Source of the DNA: Caballeronia sordidicola
Lineage (GTDB): Bacteria > Pseudomonadota > Gammaproteobacteria > Burkholderiales > Burkholderiaceae
Length of the DNA stretch: 64,000 nt
Reading direction: 5' to 3'
Assembly: GCF_002220365.1 (NCBI RefSeq)
Contig: NZ_MTHB01000305.1
Location: 103,011-167,010 of the forward strand
Positions 17,978 to 26,592 of this stretch are shown here, piece after piece. Numbering within the stretch: the first letter of the stretch is position 1; each line of letters begins with the position of its first letter. The position numbers were made by a program, and so were the translations under genes. The notes under the pieces were generated by a model. That model did no database searches. It was given only the letters and a program-made list of their open reading frames with translations, and had not been told where the DNA came from.

Positions 17978-18208
17978 TCACAGTTCGAGTTCGCCGAGGA
18001 TCCGGTGAGCGAGCGCGCGGGCTTCTTCCAGCGCCTCTTCTTCGGACAGCGAAGTGGCCGCGACGTCGTACTGTTTCGGCTCGGAATCCTCGCCGTCTTC
18101 GCCATCGTCCCGCACCAGCGTGACGACGCCTCGGAACTGGCCGCCGTCTACGGCGTGGGCGCCGATGGTCGCGGTGTAGATGCCTTTCGTGTAGATCGTG
18201 TCTTCCAT
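17978..18208 (-). CDS. Small acidic hypothetical protein
   Basis: A 76-residue acidic protein (DDGEDGEDSE in the middle) with a beta-type N-terminus and an EEALEEARALAHRI helix at the end. A strong GGAGGTG site precedes the ATG. I do not recognise the family. It sits upstream of another small gene in the same direction, and the pair lies between a GST and a sugar kinase without an obvious link to either. Confidence 0.72.
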   Translation of the reverse strand: MEDTIYTKGIYTATIGAHAVDGGQFRGVVTLVRDDGEDGEDSEPKQYDVAATSLSEEEALEEARALAHRILGELEL

Positions 18209-18296
18209 GATGCACCTCCGGCAAAGGTTGAAACGATGCTAGCACGTGCATTTATCGCGCGTATGACCGTCTCTCATTGACCCGGAGGCGCACGTT

Positions 18297-19211
18297 TTAG
18301 GCCAGCAAATCTTCCACTTCTTCCAGCGACGGTGAATGCGCCCCCGACATGCGGCAGGCCGCCGCGCCCGCCGCAAGCGCAAAACGCAGATGATCAGGCC
18401 AGCCGCCGGCGCGTGCCATCAAGCTGTAGAGCAAGCCGGCAATGGACGCATCGCCGGCGCCCACCGTATCGGCGACATCGACTGTGGGCGGGCGTGCCTG
18501 CCAGCTTTCGTTGCCGACATGCAGCGTGGCTTCGGCCGATCCGCGCGTGACAAGCACCGTGGCTTGCGGGTTCATCGCGCGGATTTCGGCGAGGGCGTCG
18601 GCTTCATTCGGGATCGACGGGAAGAGCTTGTGCAGGTCTTCGTCGGAGACTTTGATCAGGTCGGCAAGCGCGGCCATCTTGCGCAAGGTCGGCTCGTAAC
18701 CATGCTCCATCAGGTTTCGATAATTCGGGTCGAAGCTGATCTTCACACCGTGCTCGCGCAATTGTGCGGCGAGACGGGCGAGGGTGTCGCCAAGCGGCTG
18801 GCGCACGAGGCTGATGCAGCCGAAGTGCGCCCATTTCACCGAGTCCATCCAGCCGGACGGCAGAAGGGCGGGATCGAAGGCGAGATCTGCGCCGTTTTCA
18901 CCCATGAAGTAATAGGTCGGCGGCTGCGTCTTGTGGACAATCGCCAGCAGCGGCGGCCGCTCGACGCGCTGCATGAAGCGCATGTCGAGGCCGGCCGCGA
19001 CGCTGGCGTCCCAGAGTTCATCGGAGAAATTGTCCGTGCCGAGCGAACCGGCACATGCCGTCGGCAAACCGAGACGTGCGACGGCGCGTGCGACGTTCCA
19101 GCCGGCGCCGCCCGGCCGCGAAAGCCAGTCTGACGGCCCGGTGCGGATCAGGTCGGTCAGGATGTCGCCGGCCGAGACGAATTGGGGGAAGGTTGAATTG
19201 GAGGTCATCAT
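18297..19211 (-). CDS. PfkB/ribokinase-family sugar kinase (probable fructokinase)
   Basis: This 304-residue kinase has the N-terminal glycine pair motif (SRPGGAGWNVARAVARLG, about 34-51) and the C-terminal ATP/catalytic signature DTVGAGDAS with the catalytic Asp near residue 251. It would phosphorylate a sugar using ATP. A GTG at 19217 is in frame, but GGTGAG is correctly placed for the ATG at 19211. It follows the AGE-family isomerase by nine bases, last in the LacI operon. Together these suggest conversion of mannose to fructose and then fructose 6-phosphate. The fructokinase name is an inference from context. Confidence 0.88.
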   Translation of the reverse strand: MMTSNSTFPQFVSAGDILTDLIRTGPSDWLSRPGGAGWNVARAVARLGLPTACAGSLGTDNFSDELWDASVAAGLDMRFMQRVERPPLLAIVHKTQPPTYYFMGENGADLAFDPALLPSGWMDSVKWAHFGCISLVRQPLGDTLARLAAQLREHGVKISFDPNYRNLMEHGYEPTLRKMAALADLIKVSDEDLHKLFPSIPNEADALAEIRAMNPQATVLVTRGSAEATLHVGNESWQARPPTVDVADTVGAGDASIAGLLYSLMARAGGWPDHLRFALAAGAAACRMSGAHSPSLEEVEDLLA

Positions 19212-19220
19212 GCTCACCGT

Positions 19221-20501
19221 TTAGCTCGTCTCTTTCGCTGTCTCTTTCGTTGCGTCGAGGCTTAGCCGGGGCGCGTCGGTTAGTGGTATTGCTTTGAGCA
19301 CTTCGTAGCACGCGCCCATCGTGTGGTAATCGGTCTTGCCGGCGGGGCTCTTTTCGTCGCCGTACTTGCGGTTGTCGCAGGTCAGGATGCGGAACCACGC
19401 GCCATATTCGTGATCGACGAAATGTGCCCAGCTATAACGCCAGAGTTCGTCGTAGCAATCCCAGAATCGCTCCAGACCAGTCCGTTTGCCGAGCAATGCT
19501 GCGGTGGCGAAGGTCTCGGCCTGCACCCAGAAGTATTTGTCGTGGTCGCAGATGGAGTTGTCTGGGCCAAAGCCGTAATACAGGCCGCCGTGCTGGTCGT
19601 CCCACGCGCGGTTGAAACCTGCATCGAATAGTTCGATAGCGCGCGGCGCCAGCCACGGCAACGCGCGATGCCGCTCCAGGATCAGCAGCAGCTTCGCCCA
19701 TTCGGTCTGATGGCCGGGCTGGAAACCCCACGGCCGGAAGATGTTGGAACTGTCGGATTCGTTGTAATGCCAGTCGATTGACCAGTCGGGGTGGTAATGC
19801 TCCCAGACCAGGCCGTTACTCAAGCGCGCCTGGCGCAACGTGATGTTGCCGGCGATTTTCTCCGCGCGATCCAGATACAGCACATGGCCGGTCGCCTCGT
19901 ACGCGGCCAGCAGCGCTTCGGTCGCGTGCATGTTGGCATTCTGCCCGCGATACGGCGACAACTGCCAGTCGGGCGTGGCTTCATCGGCGTATAGACCGGC
20001 GCCCGCGTCCCAGAAATGCTTGTCCATCAGCTGGAAGGTTTCATCGATCAGGGGTTTTGCTTCATCGATACCCGCCATTGCCGCGTGCGCGCACGCCAGC
20101 AAAACGAACGCGTGGCCGTAGCAATGCCGCGTGCCGTCGAGCGTCCGTTTCGTGCCGTCTTGCCATTCGATTTCCCAGTCGTAGCCTTCATTCACCGCAT
20201 CCCAATGCGCGTTGCGCAAGAACGCGAATGCGTGACGGGCGTTGTCCTGATGCTGCTGACCGCCGAAATGACGGAAGGCCATCGCGTGGTTGAAGACGAA
20301 GCGCGTGCTGCTGACAAGGTGACGCGTGGTGCGGTCGTAGACCGTGCCGTCGTCCTTGAAAAAATGAAAAAAACCGCCAGAGTCATCGCGGGCGGTTCGT
20401 GCGTAGAACGCAAGTGTGTGGCGAACGTGATCGAGGAGGAAATCGCGGCTGCGAAAGTCCGGTTCTGTCGAACCCGCCACGTCCAGAGCGGTTGAGTTCA
20501 T
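19221..20501 (-). CDS. AGE-family sugar epimerase/isomerase (mannose isomerase-like)
   Basis: This 426-residue (alpha/alpha)6-barrel enzyme belongs to the N-acylglucosamine 2-epimerase superfamily. Typical motifs include STRFVFNHAMAFRH near residue 65, GTRHCYGHAFVLLAC, QNANMHATEALLAAYE and KYFWVQAETFATAALL, which supply the barrel His/Glu/Arg residues. Members with such motifs isomerise mannose to fructose or sulfoquinovose-type substrates (YihS-like). The start overlaps the lacI stop by four bases and a kinase gene follows directly, arguing for an aldose-to-ketose isomerase in a catabolic operon. Confidence 0.88.
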   Translation of the reverse strand: MNSTALDVAGSTEPDFRSRDFLLDHVRHTLAFYARTARDDSGGFFHFFKDDGTVYDRTTRHLVSSTRFVFNHAMAFRHFGGQQHQDNARHAFAFLRNAHWDAVNEGYDWEIEWQDGTKRTLDGTRHCYGHAFVLLACAHAAMAGIDEAKPLIDETFQLMDKHFWDAGAGLYADEATPDWQLSPYRGQNANMHATEALLAAYEATGHVLYLDRAEKIAGNITLRQARLSNGLVWEHYHPDWSIDWHYNESDSSNIFRPWGFQPGHQTEWAKLLLILERHRALPWLAPRAIELFDAGFNRAWDDQHGGLYYGFGPDNSICDHDKYFWVQAETFATAALLGKRTGLERFWDCYDELWRYSWAHFVDHEYGAWFRILTCDNRKYGDEKSPAGKTDYHTMGACYEVLKAIPLTDAPRLSLDATKETAKETS

Positions 20502-21523
20502 ACCGATGTATGTGTCCGTGTTATGGCCGAGCTCGCACGAGGGATAAGGTGCACGGGCACGAGCGTGTCGTTGGTATTCGCGTCGTCGTGGTTCTGAGCG
20601 GTTTCCAGCAGCAACTCGACGCCGCGCCGTCCCAGCGCTTCCTTGTCGACCGTGACGGTGGTGAGCGGCGGCGTGCTTTGGGCTGCGGCGGGAATATCGT
20701 CGAAACCGACAAACGCGATGTCTTCCGGCACCCGCAAACCATGCGCGAGACAGACGCGCATGGCAGCGAGGGCCGCAGCATCGTTATAGGCGAAAACGGC
20801 GTCGGGCAGCGGTGCGGATTGCGCACGCGCCTGCGCGATCAGGCGCTCCATGGCATCGGCGGCGGCCAGGTCCGCATCAATAGCGGGCTGCGTGGTGACT
20901 TCTAGCGTCGGATTAAAGAGTAATCCCGCTTCGAAATAGGCCAACCGATAACCCATTGCGCGCTGGGAGATGCTGTAGTGCGCAAGCGATCCGCCAATGA
21001 ACGCAATCCGCTTGCGCCCGAGTGCGAACAGATGCTGCATGGCGAGCGCGGCGCCACGCGCGTTGTCGACGTTGACCGAGCGGAAACCCGGCGCGCGCAA
21101 GTCGATCAATACGACCGGGCGGTTCATGGAGCGCAGATGAGAAAGCAACTCCGGCTCGATAAATCCCGCAACCGCTACGGCGTCCGGTGCGTGGAGGCGC
21201 ATCTGTTGCGCGAGATCATGCGTCGGGCCGGCTGTCAGTACCGAGGGCACCAGCCGCCGCTCGCGGCAGGCTTCTTCGAAACCATGCAGCACGTGGGAAA
21301 AGAACGGGCTGACTGCGAAATTATTGTGCTGACGATGAAGCAGGAACGTGACGCGCCGGATTCGGGTGCGAAGCTGGGCGGCGTCGTAGCCAAGTTGTCG
21401 CGCTGCTTCCACCACGCGTTCACGCGTGGTTTCGGACAAGCCCGGCTGGTTTTTAAGCGCTCGCGACACCGTGCCGATCGACACACTGGCTGCGCGCGCG
21501 ACATCGCGAATGGTGGTGGCCAT
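20498..21523 (-). CDS. LacI-family transcriptional regulator
   Basis: This 341-residue repressor has an N-terminal helix-turn-helix (TIRDVARAASVSIGTVSRAL, residues 4-23) and a hinge helix. A periplasmic-binding-protein-like sugar sensor follows (residues about 60-335), with FIGGSLAHYSISQRAMGY and FVGFDDIPAAAQSTPPLTTV as family landmarks. It is first in the operon and likely controls it. A 15-base inverted repeat, CAAT-ttcggcg-ATTG (21619-21633), lies next to an AT-rich promoter-like stretch. It is a possible operator, though without the usual central CG. Confidence 0.93.
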   Translation of the reverse strand: MATTIRDVARAASVSIGTVSRALKNQPGLSETTRERVVEAARQLGYDAAQLRTRIRRVTFLLHRQHNNFAVSPFFSHVLHGFEEACRERRLVPSVLTAGPTHDLAQQMRLHAPDAVAVAGFIEPELLSHLRSMNRPVVLIDLRAPGFRSVNVDNARGAALAMQHLFALGRKRIAFIGGSLAHYSISQRAMGYRLAYFEAGLLFNPTLEVTTQPAIDADLAAADAMERLIAQARAQSAPLPDAVFAYNDAAALAAMRVCLAHGLRVPEDIAFVGFDDIPAAAQSTPPLTTVTVDKEALGRRGVELLLETAQNHDDANTNDTLVPVHLIPRASSAITRTHTSV

Positions 21524-21769
21524 CGGTTTTCTCGTCTCCGCGTTGCGTGGATTTGTTGTTTATCGGCCTTGATGCGTTGTTCGCACGTCATATGTTTACT
21601 GACGACGACAGGTTCGCACAATTTCGGCGATTGTATAGTAAAACAACGCGAAAACTTGCTCGATAAACTTAGAGAAAACCCGTAAGCTGTTTGCTGATAT
21701 AGCTTTCAGTTAGCTTTATTGTTTAGTAAATGCGGTGAGGAAATTCAACTTAACACGAGGTGACGAGCA
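21524..21769. other. AT-rich promoter region between the LacI operon and the methyltransferase gene
   Basis: About 245 bases, visibly AT-richer than the flanks from 21590 to 21750, with no coding frame. It contains the promoter of the leftward LacI operon, and the leftward NodS-like gene ends just beyond it. The imperfect inverted repeat at 21619-21633 is the only operator-like element I noticed. Confidence 0.45.
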
Positions 21770-22405
21770 CTAGCGCGCTTCCCGCTGATGAGTGGATTTC
21801 CTGTTCGATGACCATACGTCAAGCACCATGTCGTCGTCTTGGTAGCACGACAACCGCGGTAGCGTGAGTTTCGCGCGAAGTTCCTGATGCACATGATCGC
21901 CTGAATGCGGCCATCCCTCGATCGGCCGCCGCCAATGGCAGGCGAGCAGCGTTCCACCCCCGGCGAGCGAAACCTTCAGCTTCGCAATGAGTCCGGCTAG
22001 CTGCGCTTCATTCAGGTAATACGCGACCTCACTGATAACGATCAGGTCGAACTCGCCATCCGGCCAGTCGTCAGGCATGGCGCGCTGTTCGACCCGAACG
22101 TACTGCAGATGCGCGACTCGCTTGCGCGCAAGTTCGACCGCGGCCGGATTCAAATCCGCCGCGAGCAGCGTCTCGCATCGAGGCGCCAGTTCAGCCGTCA
22201 ATTCGCCGTTCGCGCAACCGGGTTCATACGCGCGGCGGTAACGTTCGTCGGGTAGCGCGGCCAGCGTCAACGCGCGCTTGCGCCGCTCGTACCATCGGTC
22301 ACGAAGTAGCCAAGGGTCGTCACTGCGTTGATAGAGACCAGCGAAATAGTCCTGCGCGTTTGGTTCAAGCGCGGATGGCTCCTGCATGTTCGGGTCTGGT
22401 GTCAT
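21770..22405 (-). CDS. NodS-like SAM-dependent methyltransferase
   Basis: This 211-residue class I methyltransferase has SAM-binding motif I, YEPGCANGELTAELA (about 60-74), the acidic motif II LAADLNPAAVELA, and motif IV DLIVISEVAYYL. The overall pattern, including YFAGLYQRSDDPW at the N-terminus, matches the NodS family. NodS N-methylates the deacetylated amino sugar of rhizobial Nod factors. Here the gene lies directly after a PIG-L deacetylase with a four-base overlap, the same deacetylate-then-methylate logic. The true substrate is unknown and no nodulation genes are near. Confidence 0.88.
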   Translation of the reverse strand: MTPDPNMQEPSALEPNAQDYFAGLYQRSDDPWLLRDRWYERRKRALTLAALPDERYRRAYEPGCANGELTAELAPRCETLLAADLNPAAVELARKRVAHLQYVRVEQRAMPDDWPDGEFDLIVISEVAYYLNEAQLAGLIAKLKVSLAGGGTLLACHWRRPIEGWPHSGDHVHQELRAKLTLPRLSCYQDDDMVLDVWSSNRKSTHQREAR

Positions 22406-23178
22406 ATCAGCACGACTTCGTAGGGCCGGGTGAGACGTTCGATCACATGATCGGGCAGGATGGGTGCGCGACCTGTCGAATTGTCGGCTTCGATCTGGCT
22501 CCGAAACGCCTGAACCGCGTAGACCTTACGAGCAAGGGTGGCCGCATCCAGCACGATGCGGCGCGCGCGGCTCCAAGGTACGCGGGAATCCTCAGGTGTC
22601 GCCCAGTGCCAAGTCCACACCGGGACTTCCACGAACGACAGGTCAAGCGCACCAGCCACGGTGGTCACAGCCCGGCCGACCGACTCGTGGTCCGGATGGC
22701 CATCGAAACGCCAGGTCCCAAACACGATGTCGCCCGGTTCAAACAGGACTTTCAGCGCTTCCGCCAGTTCCGACTCGAACGCTTCTCCGCCACCATCAGG
22801 AAGGTGCAACCGCACTAGCGCGACATGTTTCATGCGTAGACGTTGCAGCGCGTCGCGCGTTTCTTGCGGACGAGTCGCGGCTAGCCTGGCTGTGGGCCAT
22901 TCCGGCGAATCAGGATGACTTGCAGTGCCGTCTGTCACCGCGATGATCAGCACCTTGCGGCCCAGATCGGAAAGTTGCGCCAGCAAGCCGCCCGTGCCCA
23001 ATATCTCGTCGTCCGGATGCGGCGAAACAATCACTGCGCGTGCGCCCGGCGGCACGAGGATCGCCGGATCGATTTCGGGCAGGCTCGAGAGTTTCCCGGA
23101 GTTTTGCCAAGTTGCTTCCGGCGTGCCATTCCCCTTGATAGCGCGGTCGTTTGCCGAGTGAGTTACTAAAGGTTCCAT
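22402..23178 (-). CDS. PIG-L (LmbE-like) family deacetylase
   Basis: This 258-residue zinc-dependent N-deacetylase has the PHPDDE motif in VIVSPHPDDEILGTGG (about residues 47-62), where His, Asp and Asp bind zinc and act in catalysis. The second His cluster is in FDGHPDHESVGRA (about 164-176). Relatives deacetylate GlcNAc-type sugars in GPI, mycothiol and bacillithiol synthesis. An ATG at 23187 is possible; the one at 23178 is better spaced from GGGGA. Its 5' end overlaps the acyl-CoA-dehydrogenase-like gene, and its stop overlaps the methyltransferase. Confidence 0.9.
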   Translation of the reverse strand: MEPLVTHSANDRAIKGNGTPEATWQNSGKLSSLPEIDPAILVPPGARAVIVSPHPDDEILGTGGLLAQLSDLGRKVLIIAVTDGTASHPDSPEWPTARLAATRPQETRDALQRLRMKHVALVRLHLPDGGGEAFESELAEALKVLFEPGDIVFGTWRFDGHPDHESVGRAVTTVAGALDLSFVEVPVWTWHWATPEDSRVPWSRARRIVLDAATLARKVYAVQAFRSQIEADNSTGRAPILPDHVIERLTRPYEVVLI

Positions 23179-24209
23179 GTGCCGCATTCCCCATTGATAA
23201 GTCGTTCAGCAAGCGCGGCTTCATCGCGTTCGGCATGACTCTGCCGGATAAAGACGGGAAGATCGGCCATCAGGCTGGCGAAATGGCGGTTACGGCAGAG
23301 CGGTCCAGCGCCTAGCGCGCGACCGGCGCGCTCGACGACTTCAACCGCCGCCCGTTCCGCGGCCAGGCGGACTCGAAAGGCATCGGGCATTGCGTCGGCC
23401 TGCGGCTCGCGGTCAATCCGTGCGGCTGCCTCGCGCAGCAAGCTGGCTGTACCGCAGAGCGCTGTGTCTATAGCACCCAGATGGGCGAGTTTGTAGGGGT
23501 CGGCGCGACGCGCAGCATCCTTTTTGACGAATTCTCCGATTGCCGCCGCCGCCCCGAACCAGCATGCAGCAATCCCGCCACCGCCGTGCCAGAAGCCCGC
23601 TCGCTCCAGATAGGCGCGCGGCGCGCCAATGCAGGTAGCTCGAGCGTGATCGAAATGGACGTCCACGCTCGCGCTCGCCGACATGCCGACCGCCATCCAG
23701 CCATCGTGCGTGATGCACACGCCCGGCTGACGGAGATCGACCGCGGCGAGAACCGGTTGGTCCTGCTCGTTCCAGGCTGTGACGAGGGCATGGGTTATCG
23801 AGGCCGCTCCGGAACACCATGCTTTCGTACCATGCAGCGTGACGCTGGTTGTGTCGGACGCCGCTTTCGCGGCGAGGCGTGCCGAGGGCGGTTCTGCTGC
23901 CCAAACGCCCCACGCTTGACCGCTTTCCGGCACCTGTTCTTCGCCTAGTTCAGCCATGATGGCGAGCGCGTCCGTATGGCCTTCGAACAGCTTGACCAGT
24001 GCGAGATCGCACCCCGCGACCGCCGCGAGCATTCGCCAGCGTTCGAGCGTTGCGCCATGGCCAGGGAGTGGCAGGCGATCAAAGCCAGCATCGATCAGGG
24101 CGCGGAGCGCGCGGGGGGTATCGGTGTTCGAACCGCGCTCGAAGCGGAGTTCACGCAAAAACGGACCGAGAATGGATTCGCTTGCGGCCCCGCCAGTCAT
24201 TGCTTGCAT
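23166..24209 (-). CDS. Acyl-CoA dehydrogenase-like flavoprotein
   Basis: This 347-residue protein is distantly related to acyl-CoA dehydrogenases. It has a helical N-terminal domain, a central beta domain (VTLHGTKAWCSGAASITHAL, about 121-140, resembling the FAD-contact segment) and a C-terminal helical bundle. The catalytic Glu region is not clear, and the protein is shorter than the roughly 380-390 residues of true dehydrogenases. It may act on an unusual substrate, such as a sugar-linked acyl or amine group. A TTG (24224) and an ATG (24218) lie just upstream; the ATG at 24209 has the best GGGA spacing. It is first in the overlapping three-gene unit with the PIG-L and NodS-like genes. Confidence 0.8.
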   Translation of the reverse strand: MQAMTGGAASESILGPFLRELRFERGSNTDTPRALRALIDAGFDRLPLPGHGATLERWRMLAAVAGCDLALVKLFEGHTDALAIMAELGEEQVPESGQAWGVWAAEPPSARLAAKAASDTTSVTLHGTKAWCSGAASITHALVTAWNEQDQPVLAAVDLRQPGVCITHDGWMAVGMSASASVDVHFDHARATCIGAPRAYLERAGFWHGGGGIAACWFGAAAAIGEFVKKDAARRADPYKLAHLGAIDTALCGTASLLREAAARIDREPQADAMPDAFRVRLAAERAAVEVVERAGRALGAGPLCRNRHFASLMADLPVFIRQSHAERDEAALAERLINGECGTWNL

Positions 24210-24224
24210 GGTGGTCATTCCCAA

Positions 24225-24439
24225 CCGGTTGCGTGGATGAAGTCATGCATGTCGTTGTCCGTTGCCTGGTGCCAGTAACAGCTTGTGGACACAAGTGTGG
24301 CAAGGCACATGCCCGATCACCAGTCCACCGGACGGCACAGGCCTTGTGAAGAGGTGAAACGCGTTCGCGGCCGGCTCCCACGTCAGGTCATAGGCCGTCA
24401 GGCCGAATCGACAGATCGCGTGAATGAGCTCCAAATAGC
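24225..24439. other. Intergenic region upstream of the acyl-CoA dehydrogenase-like gene
   Basis: No credible gene. It should contain the leftward promoter of the three-gene cassette. The glycosyltransferase gene that I associate with this cassette in other genomes is not present here. Confidence 0.4.
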
Positions 24440-24463
24440 AAAAAAGCCGCACAGGGCGGCTTC
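24440..24463 (-). terminator. Rho-independent terminator of the BASS symporter gene
   Basis: Read on the - strand, a GCCGCC-CTGT-GCGGC hairpin is followed by TTTTTTG, about 115 bases beyond the symporter stop. Confidence 0.88.
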
Positions 24464-24578
24464 ATGCTTGGTCAAGTTGGATTGGGAGAGTCAGTCATGC
24501 AACATGTTTTCGCACTATTGCCAGTGGCGGCATGGGCGCCGCGCTTACTACCGGTCCCAATGGACCCGCAATGTGGAC

Positions 24579-25601
24579 CTAACGGACTTGCGCGCGGGCG
24601 CCTTCTCCGTCCGGCTGCGGCGCTTGCTCGCCGGAAGTATCGCGGGCACCCCATCGTTGCGCGAGTACAGCGCACGTCATCAACTGGATCTGGTGAAAGA
24701 GCATCAACGGCAGCACGACTGCGCCCACAGCATGAGAGGCAAAAATCACCTTCGCCATGGGGATCCCCGAGGCGAGGCTTTTCTTCGATCCGCAAAAAAT
24801 GATCGTGATCTGATCTGCCCGGTTGAAGCCCAACCGCTTGCTGGCAAACGCCGTCACCCCCAGGGCGAGTGCCAGCAGGACTACGTTGACTACCACCAGT
24901 CCACCGAGCGTTTGCAGGGAAATGGTGTGCCAGATCCCCTCGTTCACCGCTTCGCTGAACGCGACGTACACGACGAGCAGGATCGAACCTTGATCGACGA
25001 AACGCAGGACGCTGCGATTCTTGTCGAGCCATTTGCTGATTACCGGCCGCAGCAACTGCCCGGCAATAAACGGTACGAGCAGTTGCAAGACGATATTGCC
25101 GACTGTGTGCCATGCGGAACCGGCGTGGCCGCTGCCGTCAGTCACAACGAGACCGACCAGCGCGGGCGTGATGAAAATGCCGAGCAGGCTCGACGCCGAG
25201 GCGGCGCAAACCGCCGCCGGCACATTGCCCTTGGCAATGGATGTGAACGCGATGGACGACTGCACGGTGGACGGCAGCGTGCACAGGAACAGGACGCCCA
25301 TATACAGCGCGGGCGTGACGAGCGGCGTGAGCACGGGTTTCAGCGCCAGGCCGAGCAAGGGAAACAGCGCAAAAGTGCTGAGCAGTACAACGATGTGCAG
25401 ACGCCAGTGCGTCATGCCTGACACGATGGCTTCGCGGGAGAGCTTTGCACCGTGCAGGAAAAACAACAGTCCGACTGCAATGTTGGTCAGCCAGTTGAAG
25501 CCGACCGCCGCCGCGCCGCGGCAGGGCAGCAGGCTGGCAAGGATCACCGTGCCTACGAGTGCGAGGGTGAAGTTATCGGGAAGAAACTTGGGGCGGGTCA
25601 T
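24579..25601 (-). CDS. Bile acid:sodium symporter (BASS/SBF) family transporter
   Basis: This 340-residue inner-membrane protein has about nine to ten hydrophobic helices and matches the SBF-like (YfeH) subgroup. Characteristic stretches are LLFFLHGAKLSREAIVSGM, LPSTVQSSIAFTSIAKGN (the conserved crossover region) and CGSKKSLASGIPMAKVIF near the C-terminus. It probably imports an organic anion with Na+; bile acids are unlikely as the natural substrate in this organism. It is a single gene with its own terminator. The C-terminal 30 residues are polar and cytoplasmic. Confidence 0.9.
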   Translation of the reverse strand: MTRPKFLPDNFTLALVGTVILASLLPCRGAAAVGFNWLTNIAVGLLFFLHGAKLSREAIVSGMTHWRLHIVVLLSTFALFPLLGLALKPVLTPLVTPALYMGVLFLCTLPSTVQSSIAFTSIAKGNVPAAVCAASASSLLGIFITPALVGLVVTDGSGHAGSAWHTVGNIVLQLLVPFIAGQLLRPVISKWLDKNRSVLRFVDQGSILLVVYVAFSEAVNEGIWHTISLQTLGGLVVVNVVLLALALGVTAFASKRLGFNRADQITIIFCGSKKSLASGIPMAKVIFASHAVGAVVLPLMLFHQIQLMTCAVLAQRWGARDTSGEQAPQPDGEGARAQVR

Positions 25602-26120
25602 CGGGGATTCGCATGTTCATGAAAGTGCATGACGACTTCCGGCGATCACATTTTGTGCCTTCAAAAAGGCGAACGGACGCGCGCGAAACCGTCGCGAACG
25701 CTATTTTGAGCGCATAACGATTCAAGACGCAAATTCATTTAAATGATCTATTAATTCTCTAAACGCATGAATTGCCCGTTGTGGGCATTTGGCACAAGCA
25801 CATACAGAGCCGATGCGGACCATTTGAGAACCACTGATCAGCGACCGGGATCGGGCTGATTTGATAAGACGGAAGTACCGCAAGTCATCCCAAAAAGAGC
25901 CAAAAAACAGTGAAGTAACATGGTGTTACAACCCTCGGGAAGGCCTAACACTTTTTGGCTCGACTCCAGTCGCTCGGCACAATAAATTGAACGACAGACC
26001 GGTCGGCAGGCGTTAAGAAACGCGGGCCTGATGCTCCGAGGATTGACCGGTCGGCGATGCTCGCGATTTCCTCTTTTCGCCAACACGCTCAAACAGAGCC
26101 GGACAACTCGCAGTATCGAC
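25602..26120. other. Intergenic region with two copies of gaccggtcggc
   Basis: About 520 bases with no convincing gene. It is AT-rich around 25730-25780. Two identical 11-base copies of gaccggtcggc occur at 25997-26007 and 26045-26055, each with an ACCGGT palindrome at its core. They lie upstream of the small secreted protein gene and resemble TetR-family operator halves. Confidence 0.45.
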
Positions 26121-26564
26121 ATGTTGCTCACCCGATTTCGACCTATCGCTCGTTTTATCCTCGCCGCTACCGCCGGTCTGGTTGCGGCGTCGATGTGTGC
26201 GTCGCTGGCTTTCGCTGGCGGGCACGGCTGGAACGCTGGAGGCATGTTCAATCGCAACGCCGGTCAAGCCCAAGGGCAATGGAAGGTCGCGAATCGGCAT
26301 GCCATGCGAGTGGACGACGTCGAGCGCGGTGAGCGGGGTGCTCAGTCGTTTCGGTATCAACGCGTCGCGGCCGGCTCGGGCCTGACGCCGATCAGCGCTG
26401 AGGTCCACGGTGGACCACGCGCCGACCAGGCTGCGCAATTGCGCGCCGGCGGATCGATCCGTGCCGATATCGCACGTTATAACGAAGAGCGCGGCAACCC
26501 GCGTGCGTCCGGCCGTCAGGCCGATGACCCGCGCTCGCCCGCAAACTCCGCCTATCGGAATTAA
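26121..26564 (+). CDS. Small secreted protein of unknown function
   Basis: This 147-residue protein has a typical Sec signal peptide (basic start MLLTRFRPIARF, hydrophobic core LAATAGLVAAS, cleavage after SLAFA at about residue 32). The mature part is Gly/Asn/Arg-rich, polar and probably disordered (GGHGWNAGGMFNRNAGQAQG). I recognise no domain. An in-frame ATG at 26031 would bury the signal, so I start at 26121. A hairpin without T run (gactgcgct/agcgcagtc) follows the stop. Confidence 0.75.
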   Translation: MLLTRFRPIARFILAATAGLVAASMCASLAFAGGHGWNAGGMFNRNAGQAQGQWKVANRHAMRVDDVERGERGAQSFRYQRVAAGSGLTPISAEVHGGPRADQAAQLRAGGSIRADIARYNEERGNPRASGRQADDPRSPANSAYRN

Positions 26565-26592
26565 TGGCGACTGCGCTCCGCGAGCGCAGTCG

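Noticed and set aside
24285..25421. 378-codon frame antisense to the BASS symporter
   Set aside because: Rich in Gln, Arg and His; the opposite strand encodes a clear membrane protein with a terminator.
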